The notes beneath the pieces are model-generated. The model made no database searches. It was not told where the DNA came from and saw nothing but the letters and a program-made list of their open reading frames with translations. A stretch of 22,445 bases of DNA from a virus. Position numbers and translations under genes: made by a program. Position 1 is the first letter of the stretch. Each line of letters begins with the position of its first letter. The DNA lies in IMG/VR virus record IMGVR_UViG_3300032240_001373, positions 1 through 22,445 of that record; one strand, 5' to 3'. Shown one piece after another: positions 12,431 to 19,238 of this stretch.

Positions 12431-13393
12431 ATGGCCGCATACCATCTAACAGACGATCAGTTTATCGCATCTTGGAAAGAAATAGGAAGCCCCGTAAAGT
12501 TTGCTAAAAAACATAAAATGGATGTGCGTTCAGTTTACAACAGAAGGCGCTCTATTGAGTCTAGATTAAACATTGAGCTTCCTACCTTAAATGACGATAG
12601 ATTCTCGCCATTGCGCAAAGTAGAACAAGTTTTAGGAAATGCCAGACGAGGTATTAATTTGGAAAAGGGCAAGATAGTGGTTTTTTCTGATGCTCATTTT
12701 TGGCCTGATGACTACACAACAGCCTATAAAGCGCTGCTGATGATTATAAAAGAGTTCCGTCCCAAGGTGGTTGTTGCTAACGGAGACGTTTTCGATGGAA
12801 GTCAAAATAGCAGGCATCCCAGGATCGGCTGGTCCAAAAGCCCCTCAGTCCGAGAAGAGTTAGAAGCCTGTCAAGAGTTCATGGGAAACATTGAAAAGGC
12901 CTCTGTAGGCTCTGAATTAATCTGGACAATGGGAAACCATGATGCAAGGTTTGAAACCTTCCTAGCGGCTCAGGTTCCTCAATATGAAGGTGTGTCAGGG
13001 TTTACCCTTAAAGATCGTTTTCCAATGTGGAAACCTTGTTGGTCTTACTGGGTTAACGAAGACACTTGTATTAAACATCGTTGGAAAGGTGGTTTTGGTG
13101 CAGGACGGGCAAATGCCCTTAATGCTGGAGTGAATATGGTAACTGGCCATACGCACAATTTGGCTGTACAACCGCTGACTGACTATAATGGAACCAGATA
13201 TGGGATCCAGACTGGCTGCTTGGCAGATCCAAATTCAGAACAGTTTGTCCATTACACCGAAGATGGTCCTAAAGACTGGCGGTCTGGATTTGCCCTATTG
13301 TCTTTTGAGCGTGGCAGATTAATGCTGCCAGAATTGATTCAGGTTTGTGGAGAAGATGAGTTTGAATTTAGAGGCTGCATCAACAAAGTATGA
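12431..13393 (+). CDS. HTH-metallophosphoesterase fusion
   Basis: 320 residues. The first ~45 residues look like a helix-turn-helix of transposase/resolvase type (PVKFAKKHKMDVRSVYNRRR). Then comes a calcineurin-like phosphoesterase: FSDAH (85-89), NGDVFDG (117-123), GNHDARFE (168-175), IKHRW with a His ligand near 216, and GHTHN (239-243), so all metal-ligand motifs are present. It probably hydrolyses a phosphodiester in nucleic acid or a nucleotide. The N-terminal domain suggests DNA targeting. Ribosome site AAGGGGAAGTGA. It overlaps the SprT-like gene as ATGA. This pair is the only plus-strand unit in a long minus-strand region. Confidence 0.92.
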   Translation: MAAYHLTDDQFIASWKEIGSPVKFAKKHKMDVRSVYNRRRSIESRLNIELPTLNDDRFSPLRKVEQVLGNARRGINLEKGKIVVFSDAHFWPDDYTTAYKALLMIIKEFRPKVVVANGDVFDGSQNSRHPRIGWSKSPSVREELEACQEFMGNIEKASVGSELIWTMGNHDARFETFLAAQVPQYEGVSGFTLKDRFPMWKPCWSYWVNEDTCIKHRWKGGFGAGRANALNAGVNMVTGHTHNLAVQPLTDYNGTRYGIQTGCLADPNSEQFVHYTEDGPKDWRSGFALLSFERGRLMLPELIQVCGEDEFEFRGCINKV

Positions 13394-13737
13394 AGTTAAC
13401 CCCGTCCATCCTGCGTAATTTATACAGCGCAATCTATTGCATGAAGCCCTTTCACAAGTGGCCTATGCCGTTGCCTGAGCAGATTAAGTTTATTGTGGAT
13501 TCTGACCCAGAGACTATGGGTACTTATTTATACGATGATGGCGAAGACTACGAACACGTTATTACCATATCAGATAAAAGGTGTGGACACCTTTCGACTG
13601 TAATCCGTGTCCTAATCCATGAAGCCGTTCATATGAGCCGTTGGAAAACCAATCGTTGGTCGCACCACGATGCTGAGTTCCGTAGGCGCACCAAAGTCAT
13701 ATCAGACGAACTGGGCTTTGATCCGCTGGAATTGTAA
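13390..13737 (+). CDS. SprT-like zinc metalloprotease
   Basis: 115 residues. HEAVH at 77-81 is the HExxH zinc site, preceded by hydrophobic RVLI and followed by SHHDAEF at 91-97, which supplies a third His ligand. This is the SprT/Spartan core; cellular relatives digest DNA-protein crosslinks. Shorter than bacterial SprT and without the C-terminal zinc ribbon. It starts within the phosphoesterase stop (ATGA) and is followed two bases later by the bidirectional terminator. A role in clearing proteins from phage DNA, or in lysis/virion processing, is inference. Confidence 0.82.
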   Translation: MKLTPSILRNLYSAIYCMKPFHKWPMPLPEQIKFIVDSDPETMGTYLYDDGEDYEHVITISDKRCGHLSTVIRVLIHEAVHMSRWKTNRWSHHDAEFRRRTKVISDELGFDPLEL

Positions 13738-13738
13738 A

Positions 13739-13758
13739 AAAGGGGCTTTTGCCCCTTT
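13739..13758. terminator. Bidirectional intrinsic terminator
   Basis: AAAGGGGC-TTTT-GCCCCTTT, followed by TCTTT rightward and by TTT more T's leftward. It separates the convergent SprT-like gene (plus) and the end of the 20-gene leftward operon (minus), so it can end both transcripts. Confidence 0.85.
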
Positions 13759-13760
13759 CT

Positions 13761-13898
13761 TTACTTCTTCTTGCTATACAAGTCTTTCCAAGTATCCATT
13801 ACGCAGTTGTACCAAAACTCATAGGCATCCTTAGTTTGCTTGGTTAAGGTTTCAAACTTCTCTAATGCATCTTTATATTGTTTTTCAAAATCAAACAT
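13761..13898 (-). CDS. Small helical protein, unknown
   Basis: 45 residues: MFDFEKQYKDALEKFETLTK, then QTKDAYEFWYNCVMDTWKDL. Amphipathic helix with a phasin-like look (FEKQ...ALEKFE...F), but too short to assign. Ribosome site AAGGAG seven bases before ATG. Last gene of the leftward operon, ending directly at the terminator. Confidence 0.75.
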   Translation of the reverse strand: MFDFEKQYKDALEKFETLTKQTKDAYEFWYNCVMDTWKDLYSKKK

Positions 13899-13950
13899 AT
13901 TGCTCTCCTTAATTATGTTGCAATGCAGCAATTGTAGCATATATTAAACA

Positions 13951-14097
13951 TTATTTGGTAGCCATCATATACAAACCCACATTAGCGCCAGCATAACAAG
14001 CGTAGCAAATACACATAGGAAAGTTACCTTTGATTCCTTGTTCCACCGCAATATACGCATAAATTAGCCCAGTTAGAATAATTAGCCAGCTGCTCAT
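13951..14097 (-). CDS. Small two-helix membrane protein
   Basis: 48 residues: helix 1 SSWLIILTGLIYAYIAVEQG, a short loop with KGN, helix 2 CICYACYAGANVGLYMMATK. Both are long and hydrophobic enough to span the membrane, giving a hairpin topology. I recall similar short proteins in aquatic phages; function unknown, holin-like activity possible. Starts two bases after the upstream stop. Confidence 0.75.
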   Translation of the reverse strand: MSSWLIILTGLIYAYIAVEQGIKGNFPMCICYACYAGANVGLYMMATK

Positions 14098-14099
14098 GG

Positions 14100-14318
14100 T
14101 TAGCAGCGCCCGTCCATATCATCTTCATCTTCACCTCGCAATTGATCGGCCATGTCTAGCAGACTGCATAGGCAAGTTGGGCAAAATTGAACGGGCAAAA
14201 TGCCAAATTCGCCAATAATCCCGCCTTCCTCTTCTGGGACAAAATCACAGCTGCAAACAGAGCATTCGTATGATGGGGGTTCCGCTGCCTCACGGTCTTC
14301 TGTAGTAAATGTAGTCAT
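14100..14318 (-). CDS. Small four-cysteine zinc-ribbon-like protein
   Basis: 72 residues. CSVC (about 19-22) and CPTC (about 46-49) could form a zinc ribbon, with a third CxCSLL just after. The C-terminus is acidic (GEDEDDMDG). The start is an ATGA overlap with the upstream gene; the AAGG ribosome site is provided by that gene's KAQEK-coding tail. Function unknown. Confidence 0.75.
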   Translation of the reverse strand: MTTFTTEDREAAEPPSYECSVCSCDFVPEEEGGIIGEFGILPVQFCPTCLCSLLDMADQLRGEDEDDMDGRC

Positions 14319-14332
14319 TTTTCTTGTGCCTT
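14315..14332 (-). repeat. KAQEK stop-start repeat, copy 1
   Basis: On the minus strand AAGGCACAAGAAAAATGA encodes KAQEK-stop for the upstream gene while its AAGG and ATGA serve the downstream start. One base differs from the other two copies. Confidence 0.8.
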
Positions 14333-14494
14333 TCTATGTGTTTCTTTAACAGCGTCCATAAATCCTTTAGCAACATCTGGATACATCTCATGCAAACGGA
14401 CAATAATTTCTTTTAATGTATCGTCAAAATTTTCATTTTCAAATGCTGGGCGCAATACGTTATCTACTAATTCTTTTCTTGTTACTTTTGTCAT
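14315..14494 (-). CDS. Small helical protein with KAQEK tail
   Basis: 59 residues: MTKVTRKELVDNVLRPAFEN, then ENFDDTLKEIIVRLHEMYPD and VAKGFMDAVKETHRKAQEK. Helical, function unknown. Both its start and its stop lie in copies of the same 18-base repeat. ATGA overlaps on both sides. Confidence 0.72.
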   Translation of the reverse strand: MTKVTRKELVDNVLRPAFENENFDDTLKEIIVRLHEMYPDVAKGFMDAVKETHRKAQEK

Positions 14495-14508
14495 TTCTCT
14501 TGTGCCTT
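14491..14508 (-). repeat. KAQEK stop-start repeat, copy 2
   Basis: Minus-strand AAGGCACAAGAGAAATGA, identical to copy 3. Encodes the C-terminal KAQEK of the 53-residue protein and the ATG of the 59-residue gene. Confidence 0.85.
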
Positions 14509-14652
14509 TCTTTCTTCTAGCTCTACCTTGGCTCGTTCTATTATGTATTGATTTTTATCTATACCAAATTTCTCAGCAAGAACTAATACCGAGTTAGGCA
14601 CAATAAATTGATGGAATGTTTTACCATCTTTTTTTAACTTTATAGTCTTCAT
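14491..14652 (-). CDS. Small protein with KAQEK tail
   Basis: 53 residues: MKTIKLKKDGKTFHQFIVPN, then SVLVLAEKFGIDKNQYIIER and a helical, charged AKVELEERKAQEK end. N-terminal strands followed by two helices, loosely like a ribbon-helix-helix or a small antitoxin, but not assignable. ATGA overlap with both neighbours. Confidence 0.72.
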   Translation of the reverse strand: MKTIKLKKDGKTFHQFIVPNSVLVLAEKFGIDKNQYIIERAKVELEERKAQEK

Positions 14653-14666
14653 TTCTCTTGTGCCTT
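14649..14666 (-). repeat. KAQEK stop-start repeat, copy 3
   Basis: Minus-strand AAGGCACAAGAGAAATGA, identical to copy 2. A weaker relative (AAGGCAAAGAAATGA) ends the next gene upstream at 14855-14869. Confidence 0.85.
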
Positions 14667-14858
14667 ATTAAAATTTGCAACATCTTTCCACCATTTGTCT
14701 GTAAATTTTTTTTCCACTATTGAAATATGCCTTTGCAAATCAAATAGATCATCCTGTAATTGTCGCAAAGTTGGAATAACTTTTTCTTTTACCAATTTTG
14801 CAATCTCACTAATACTTTTAGCATTTTCTAATGCATCAGCTAATTGATATCCGTTCAT
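14649..14858 (-). CDS. Small coiled-coil protein with KAQEK tail
   Basis: 69 residues: MNGYQLADALENAKSISEIA, then a long helix (TLRQLQDDLFDLQRHISIVE) with heptad hydrophobics, a WW pair (TDKWWKDVANFN) and the KAQEK end. Coiled coil likely. ATGA overlaps both sides. Function unknown. Confidence 0.75.
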   Translation of the reverse strand: MNGYQLADALENAKSISEIAKLVKEKVIPTLRQLQDDLFDLQRHISIVEKKFTDKWWKDVANFNKAQEK

Positions 14859-15091
14859 TTCTTTGCCTTTTTCGCCAAAGGCTTTTTTTTGGCTGACCTT
14901 GTTTTTTTAGCAGGGACAACAGTAGTTCTACTCGCAATTTGGTCGGAAGTGGCGTATTCATCAATTGCTTGCTTAAGCATACTGATAAGCCCCCATTGGA
15001 CGAGTGTTTCAAGTCCTTGTTTGTCGAATCGCACGACAGCGTCAGCCGAACCATCTTTATTCTCCTTAGTAATTTTCACAGAAATATCCAT
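14855..15091 (-). CDS. Small protein with lysine-rich tail
   Basis: 78 residues from the ATG at 15091 (GGAG six bases before; a TTG twelve bases upstream is rejected). N-terminal half is a strand-rich domain (MDISVKITKENKDGSADAVV, then a helical LETLVQWGLISMLKQAI); the C-terminus is very basic (PAKKTRSAKKKPLAKKAKK) and should bind nucleic acid. The KDGSADA pattern is familiar from phage small proteins; function unknown. Confidence 0.75.
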   Translation of the reverse strand: MDISVKITKENKDGSADAVVRFDKQGLETLVQWGLISMLKQAIDEYATSDQIASRTTVVPAKKTRSAKKKPLAKKAKK

Positions 15092-15092
15092 A

Positions 15093-15305
15093 TTATTCTC
15101 CAAAATGTAAAATTGATTTATCTAAAGCTTCCATACTCCATTTTAAATATTGTTTAATTTCTTTTTTATCAGCTCCGCCCATTGTGGCAGCGGAGTGGCC
15201 TAATGGTTTACCCATTTGGTCGTAGTAAACTTCCCTAATTTCTATGTAAGGATCATCAGGAAATTCTGGGTCTGTCATTTCAACTAATCTAAGGTTCCAA
15301 GTCAT
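15093..15305 (-). CDS. Small conserved phage protein
   Basis: 70 residues: MTWNLRLVEMTDPEFPDDPY, then IEIREVYYDQMGKPLGHSAA and a helix YLKWSMEALDKSILHF. The MTWNLR...EIREVYYD..G.P.GHS...GG pattern is frequent in phage small-gene clusters; role unknown. TAATG overlap with the preceding gene; its own final codons hold the GGAG site for the next gene. Confidence 0.8.
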   Translation of the reverse strand: MTWNLRLVEMTDPEFPDDPYIEIREVYYDQMGKPLGHSAATMGGADKKEIKQYLKWSMEALDKSILHFGE

Positions 15306-15460
15306 TATTTTCCTTTCGATGCAAATTTACGTTCACTAATTTTTTTTAAACAATTCTGACATTTAAACCGCTTTAAATTTTTATTAGCAGTTTGCACTAA
15401 TTTACCAGTTTTTTCGGGTTGAAACGACATACAAGATGAACAATATTTAAGTTTGTTCAC
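15305..15460 (-). CDS. Small zinc-ribbon protein, GTG start
   Basis: 51 residues. The GTG at 15460 is preferred: GGAG lies eight bases before it, and it places CSSC (about residues 7-10) and CQNC (about 33-36) at the two ends of a classic short zinc ribbon with a basic tail (KKISERKFASKGK). A longer frame upstream overlaps the previous gene in another frame. Possibly nucleic-acid binding. Confidence 0.72.
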   Translation of the reverse strand: MNKLKYCSSCMSFQPEKTGKLVQTANKNLKRFKCQNCLKKISERKFASKGK

Positions 15461-15638
15461 TCTTTTTTCTCCGTTTAATTGGTGGAAGGCCAGCAGCTGG
15501 TTTTTGATCTCTAGCCTCAAGCATTGCATCTGCCATTTCCCAAACCTCTTGCCAACTAAATGCACTAGACCTACTTATCATTCCATTGACTATAAACATG
15601 GCAAAACAATCTCTTAGATCTTGTTCATTCATCGTCAT
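15447..15638 (-). CDS. Small conserved phage protein
   Basis: 63 residues (61 if the second ATG six bases on is used). NEQDLRDCFAMFIVNGMISR, then SWQEVWEMADAMLEARDQKP and a basic end. The pattern D-x-RD-x-FA...EMADAMLEAR is common in phage proteins of unknown role. Overlaps the previous gene by 14 bases and the next by 14. Confidence 0.72.
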   Translation of the reverse strand: MTMNEQDLRDCFAMFIVNGMISRSSAFSWQEVWEMADAMLEARDQKPAAGLPPIKRRKKSEQT

Positions 15639-15840
15639 CGCTCACTTGTACATTGTTTTCAACTAACAAAGCTTTAGCGGAATCATCAATAAAATAACCA
15701 GTAGTCCATTCTTCATCAGCATTTTCAAATTTATACTGTCTTTTTGCTTTTCTCATAGCTTCTTTTTCGCCTCTGGCAATGACTTCATAAATTAAAGTTT
15801 TTTTAACTGTTTCAAATAATGTTATTTCGTATCGGTTCAT
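15625..15840 (-). CDS. Small DpnD/PcfM-like protein
   Basis: 71 residues: MNRYEITLFETVKKTLIYEV, then a helix GEKEAMRKAKRQYKFENADE and an acidic tail VSDDDE. Two strands followed by an A-x-x-x-A-rich helix, like the three tandem MPKY genes in the rightward operon, so a distant relative is likely. ATGA overlap with the upstream gene. Confidence 0.68.
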   Translation of the reverse strand: MNRYEITLFETVKKTLIYEVIARGEKEAMRKAKRQYKFENADEEWTTGYFIDDSAKALLVENNVQVSDDDE

Positions 15841-16121
15841 TTACGAATCTCCAACTCAGCAATACGCTCAGACAGAATAACACCTAAATCTTTACCTTTG
15901 ACGGCAATCATTTGTGCCTCTTCGCAATCGTAAATCACTTTAGCAGCATCGTTAATTGCTTTGTTATAGCCAGATGTATATACATCGGTTCCATCCACTA
16001 ACATACCAATAGCATTACGGATTAGCTCAGATGCCTTACGCTCTTTAGCAAACTCTTTGAGCTTGATGTGATGGTCTTCTGGCAAATAGACAGAATACGG
16101 TATTAGTTTTTTTGGTTCCAT
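15837..16121 (-). CDS. Ribbon-helix-helix-like DNA-binding protein
   Basis: 94 residues. IPYSVYLPEDHHIKLKEFAK at about 7-26 reads as the beta strand and first helix of a ribbon-helix-helix fold, and ERKASELIRNAIGMLVDG as the second helix. The remaining 50 residues form an extra helical domain. Likely a dimeric transcriptional regulator of phage operons. It overlaps the upstream gene by 19 bases and lacks a strong ribosome site, so coupling is likely. Confidence 0.72.
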   Translation of the reverse strand: MEPKKLIPYSVYLPEDHHIKLKEFAKERKASELIRNAIGMLVDGTDVYTSGYNKAINDAAKVIYDCEEAQMIAVKGKDLGVILSERIAELEIRK

Positions 16122-16525
16122 TGTGTGTATTCTCTGTGAAGTTTATCTAAAAGTATCTGAGCTTCACGATTGGTTTTAAGGTCTGACCTGGAGGGGACAT
16201 CGAGATAACCCCGTAGCCATTTTGTGGCCTCTTCCATGTCTTCATCAATAATACGGTCATCGGAATGCAGAAACTTCCAAAATTTAGGATCACGGCAAAG
16301 TAAACCAGCAATACGAATTGCCTTATTGCCAGCAAATTCTTTTTCCTTATCCATTGGTTTTTCATTGCCATCAATCCTGACCATGACTACTTGATACCTA
16401 GCACCGACAAAATCCCGTAGGAGATCCTCTGGGATATCGTCTGGGTGCATAGATAGGGTTAGTACATAGCCAGTCTTATCCTGTTTAAGGGCAACTTTAA
16501 CGCCTTCAAACTGAATAGTCTTCAT
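16103..16525 (-). CDS. Conserved phage protein in recombination cluster
   Basis: 140 residues from the ATG at 16525 (GGAG six bases before). The N-terminal FEGVKVALKQDKTGYVLTLS, the MHPDDIPEDLLRDFVGARYQ segment and VVMVRI, then a helical C-terminus with RDPKFWKFL and SDLKTN, match a family I know from many phages beside single-strand annealing or binding proteins. Function unassigned. Its position two genes after the annealing protein supports a recombination/replication role. Confidence 0.82.
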   Translation of the reverse strand: MKTIQFEGVKVALKQDKTGYVLTLSMHPDDIPEDLLRDFVGARYQVVMVRIDGNEKPMDKEKEFAGNKAIRIAGLLCRDPKFWKFLHSDDRIIDEDMEEATKWLRGYLDVPSRSDLKTNREAQILLDKLHREYTQWNQKN

Positions 16526-16527
16526 CC

Positions 16528-16785
16528 TTACTCCCAAGGATTCTTAGCATCAGCTGGCTTCTCATACGGCTCAGAAGCTTTGATGGAGAGATAATTCAAA
16601 CCATTCTGGGATGTATTCTTCCAAGCTGCTACAGAGATCTTGACCAATGGGCCTTTGGATTTGTCCATTTGCTCAATGATGAAAGTCTTATCCAAATGAA
16701 GATCGCCCTTCATATCTGGATGCATATCGGCCTTCTTCTGATTAGGAAATAAAGCGCCTGAGTTGGGTTTTTGTTCGTATGCCAT
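16528..16785 (-). CDS. Small conserved phage protein, MAYEQK family
   Basis: 85 residues: MAYEQKPNSGALFPNQKKAD, then HPDMKGDLHLD, then KISVAAWKNTSQNGLNYLSI. The order (MAYEQ..NSG.LF.N, HPD..G, a beta pair with AW..TS..G..YLS) resembles small phage proteins with a DUF736-like OB-type layout; assignment is tentative. Strong ribosome site AAGGAGTAATACAC. Directly downstream of the annealing protein, so single-strand DNA association is plausible but inferred. Confidence 0.78.
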   Translation of the reverse strand: MAYEQKPNSGALFPNQKKADMHPDMKGDLHLDKTFIIEQMDKSKGPLVKISVAAWKNTSQNGLNYLSIKASEPYEKPADAKNPWE

Positions 16786-16790
16786 GTGTA

Positions 16791-17480
16791 TTACTCCTTA
16801 GGGAACATATTGCGGGTTTCAGTAAATTTGACCATCATTTCTGTAAAGAAAATAGGATCGGCTGCTTTGACGGCATCAAAAATAACTTTGTTCTTTTTAA
16901 ATATCGTCATAACATCTGCATCGCTAGAACATAGGTCTAGCAACATATGGGATGAAGTCTTAATTAAATTAAGCCATTCTTTCTTATCGCCTTCTGGGGC
17001 AGCTGGGGCTACGATTTGAAATTCACCTCGCTGACCCTCAAGCTTTTTTGGTGGAACATTTACCTTGATGTTTGGGATTGCTGGTTGTGGCTTTGTTGCC
17101 TGTGGTTTGACTGGCTCATCTTCCTCTGGCAAATCCTCACCAGCATAGATGTATAGGCCAATACCAAAGGTGGCAATACACTTAGCCAAGCAGCGCATCT
17201 GGGCATCGCTGATCTTACGAGCATCAGGGTTGACGATGGCATTGTTACGGTTATCCATAACAGGCAGCTGCATCTCCATAATCTTGGAGAACGCAATTAC
17301 CTTGCAGCGAACCATCATTGTGCCGTTGTATTCAATAGGCGGCTCAAATGTCCATGTAGCATCAGGATCATTTGTTAGCAGTTGATCTACCGCCCATGCC
17401 CAAGACAAATAGGTAAGATTACCCTTCTTCTCAGTATGCTCATTCACGTTGATCTTTTTTAATTCAGCATATGTTTTCAC
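16791..17480 (-). CDS. DUF1071 (Sak3-type) single-strand annealing protein
   Basis: 229 residues. Phage recombinase that anneals complementary single strands (family role). The N-terminal INVNEHTEKKGNLTYLSWAW (10-29), the VMDNRNNAI segment, the ARKISDAQMRCLAKCIATFG helix and the GLYIYAGEDLPEED end of the core are diagnostic for DUF1071. A Pro-rich linker follows, then a helical C-terminal domain. The start is GTG, overlapping the upstream stop as GTGA; the protein begins MKTYAELKK, the usual family N-terminus, so GTG is accepted. Partners nearby: PD-(D/E)XK nuclease and RusA. Confidence 0.93.
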   Translation of the reverse strand: MKTYAELKKINVNEHTEKKGNLTYLSWAWAVDQLLTNDPDATWTFEPPIEYNGTMMVRCKVIAFSKIMEMQLPVMDNRNNAIVNPDARKISDAQMRCLAKCIATFGIGLYIYAGEDLPEEDEPVKPQATKPQPAIPNIKVNVPPKKLEGQRGEFQIVAPAAPEGDKKEWLNLIKTSSHMLLDLCSSDADVMTIFKKNKVIFDAVKAADPIFFTEMMVKFTETRNMFPKE

Positions 17481-17689
17481 GCTGTTTGTTCCTTCCAGTT
17501 AAGTTGTTTCCATAATTCATCGTTCTTATGCTTTAAGTCTGCAATCTCTGCTTCCAGCTTAGAGATAGTAATCGTAAAGTTATATTGTGCTATCAATAAA
17601 CCTTCGATTTGATCTTCTTGAACTTTTAATGCTTGAGATGCTGGGGCTACTATACGCTCTAACTCTCTTGCAATTTCTGATGCAATCAT
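17477..17689 (-). CDS. Small coiled-coil protein
   Basis: 70 residues: MIASEIARELERIVAPASQA, then a long helix with ITISKLEAEIADLKHKNDEL that forms clear heptads. Ribosome site GGAGGATTAATT. Between the 88-residue unknown gene and the annealing protein, to which it is coupled by GTGA overlap. Could be an accessory oligomerising factor; inferred only. Confidence 0.78.
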   Translation of the reverse strand: MIASEIARELERIVAPASQALKVQEDQIEGLLIAQYNFTITISKLEAEIADLKHKNDELWKQLNWKEQTA

Positions 17690-17691
17690 AA

Positions 17692-17958
17692 TTAATCCTC
17701 CAAAATATCTGCTGCCAGAGCAGAAAAGTTATAGTTATCATCTTCAGCAAGGGAAATCATAAACTCGTAAATTAAAAATTCTTTACTTTTTGAAGCAAAG
17801 TATTCATAAATTTTTTCTGCATCTGTTAATGAATATTCTACATCCCCAGTTTCAATTAAAATATTTTGAATGTAATTAACACAATTATCTTTAGTTATGT
17901 TTTCTACATCTAACACTTGCTTTGGGGTCATACCACTTAAACTCATTGCTGTTAACAT
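17692..17958 (-). CDS. Small acidic helical protein
   Basis: 88 residues: MLTAMSLSGMTPKQVLDVEN, then ITKDNCVNYIQNILIETGDV, and a C-terminal FLIYEFMISLAEDDNYNFSA. Acidic and helical, no recognisable family. AAGGAG eight bases before the ATG; overlaps the nuclease gene's stop by seven bases. Confidence 0.72.
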   Translation of the reverse strand: MLTAMSLSGMTPKQVLDVENITKDNCVNYIQNILIETGDVEYSLTDAEKIYEYFASKSKEFLIYEFMISLAEDDNYNFSALAADILED

Positions 17959-18830
17959 AATTGCTGCTCCTTATAGTCTTGATACTGTTTACACCATTGA
18001 TTAACTGCACAATAGCTTTCGCATCTTGTGCGCTCTCCTGGGCGATGCTCTATGTCATATGCATCTCCCAGCTCTGCTACTGCTGACATTGCCTTTTCAG
18101 GGGTGTCATAGAGCGAATGCGCTCTCTTATTGCCAGTCTTTTTAACTGCCCAAACCGCTGGCTTTTCCCACATTTCTTCTTTGGTACAATCAGGTAAGGA
18201 TCCATTAGTTTCCAAGGCAAAATCACATTCAGAATGTGCTGAGATACGGGCTTTTATAAACTCCTCTCGCTCTTGAAAACTCCATAAAACAATTGGAATC
18301 TCAATAACTCTAGCTTGTGGATAGTTATCTTTCTTGCCAACATCGTCCTCTCGCCAATCCTTTAAGAACGCAATAATAGAAAGCCCAGTAACTGGAATGT
18401 TCTTAACCTTTTCTACCAAATAAGCATACAAATTGAGCTGGTATTCCCATTCAATCTTTTCGTTCATAACAGCCCAGACTGAAGTTGTTTTGTAGTCTTT
18501 AACAATAATCCCGTCTGGCGTAGGGCATTGCAAATCAATCGCCCCACTCAACTTCCAGCCATCAATTTCGGTATGCAAACGCTCTTCAGAAATATCATGC
18601 TCATCTTTGTGACGATCTAGTATCTCGTGAATAGCGGTTCCCATCAAAGCCCATAAAAGGTCATTAACATCTTGCTCCATCTCATCGTCATACTTTTTGC
18701 TCAAAGCCACAATTTTGGGGCTATTGATCAATTGCGTAACGGACATATGGGCAACGCCTTTGTTATAGGTTGGCTTAGAAACAGCATTAACAAACGCTTT
18801 AGGCAAATTAAACTTGTTGGTTAGTTTCAT
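17952..18830 (-). CDS. Cas4/RecB-like PD-(D/E)XK nuclease
   Basis: 292 residues. DNA exonuclease that would produce single strands for the annealing protein. Motifs: GTAIHE with H68, GAID with D99, DYKTT with D112 and K114, then Q131-x3-Y135 (YQLNLYAY). The C-terminus has C270, C274 and C280 (CESYCAVNQWC), the pattern that in Cas4 and AddB-type nucleases binds an iron-sulphur cluster together with a more N-terminal cysteine. All catalytic residues are present. Phage nuclease-annealing pairs of this kind are functionally like Red alpha/beta. Overlaps the upstream small gene by 23 bases. Confidence 0.9.
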   Translation of the reverse strand: MKLTNKFNLPKAFVNAVSKPTYNKGVAHMSVTQLINSPKIVALSKKYDDEMEQDVNDLLWALMGTAIHEILDRHKDEHDISEERLHTEIDGWKLSGAIDLQCPTPDGIIVKDYKTTSVWAVMNEKIEWEYQLNLYAYLVEKVKNIPVTGLSIIAFLKDWREDDVGKKDNYPQARVIEIPIVLWSFQEREEFIKARISAHSECDFALETNGSLPDCTKEEMWEKPAVWAVKKTGNKRAHSLYDTPEKAMSAVAELGDAYDIEHRPGERTRCESYCAVNQWCKQYQDYKEQQLC

Positions 18831-18969
18831 TGGCTACCTTATCCAAGCGAATGTTAAAGGCCTTGAGTTGTTCTTCTGTCAGGGGACAAATGCCTAGCTC
18901 TTGATCCATAGATCTAAAGACGGCTCTTAAAATTTCGTTTTGCATCGGTGTAAAAATATTATCTTCCAT
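18808..18969 (-). CDS. Small helical protein
   Basis: 53 residues: MEDNIFTPMQNEILRAVFRS, then MDQELGICPLTEEQLKAFNI and RLDKVANETNQQV. All-helical, no family recognised. Ribosome site GCTAGGAGAAGAC, in which the TAG is also the stop codon of the upstream membrane-protein gene. Its end overlaps the nuclease start. Confidence 0.72.
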   Translation of the reverse strand: MEDNIFTPMQNEILRAVFRSMDQELGICPLTEEQLKAFNIRLDKVANETNQQV

Positions 18970-18977
18970 GTCTTCTC

Positions 18978-19199
18978 CTAGCTAAATAAAAAAACGGCAA
19001 AAACTACAAATAAACCAACTAACGTACTTAGTGCTACAGCTGCATCGTGCAAATGTTTTTGTCTTATGTACTCTGGTGTTGCCAGCAGAGCTTCTTGCAA
19101 AAACAACATATCTGGATCATCAATTGGCATTGTGATACCATTCTCACGATACCTACATCCAATTTGGATACCAGTTTTAGTTGTATAAGGTGTATGCAT
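18978..19199 (-). CDS. Small tail-anchored membrane protein
   Basis: 73 residues from the ATG at 19199, which follows CTGCTAGGACAACAA; a longer frame upstream is rejected. Soluble N-terminal part (TKTGIQIGCRYRENG, PIDDPDMLFLQEALLATPEY, IRQKHLHDAAVAL), then one C-terminal transmembrane helix LSTLVGLFVVFAVFLF. The EALLATPEYIRQKHLHDAAVA pattern is familiar from phage small proteins; function unknown. First gene of the long leftward operon. Confidence 0.78.
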   Translation of the reverse strand: MHTPYTTKTGIQIGCRYRENGITMPIDDPDMLFLQEALLATPEYIRQKHLHDAAVALSTLVGLFVVFAVFLFS

Positions 19200-19238
19200 T
19201 TGTTGTCCTAGCAGTAAATCAGTCTGTAGTTTGGCTGA

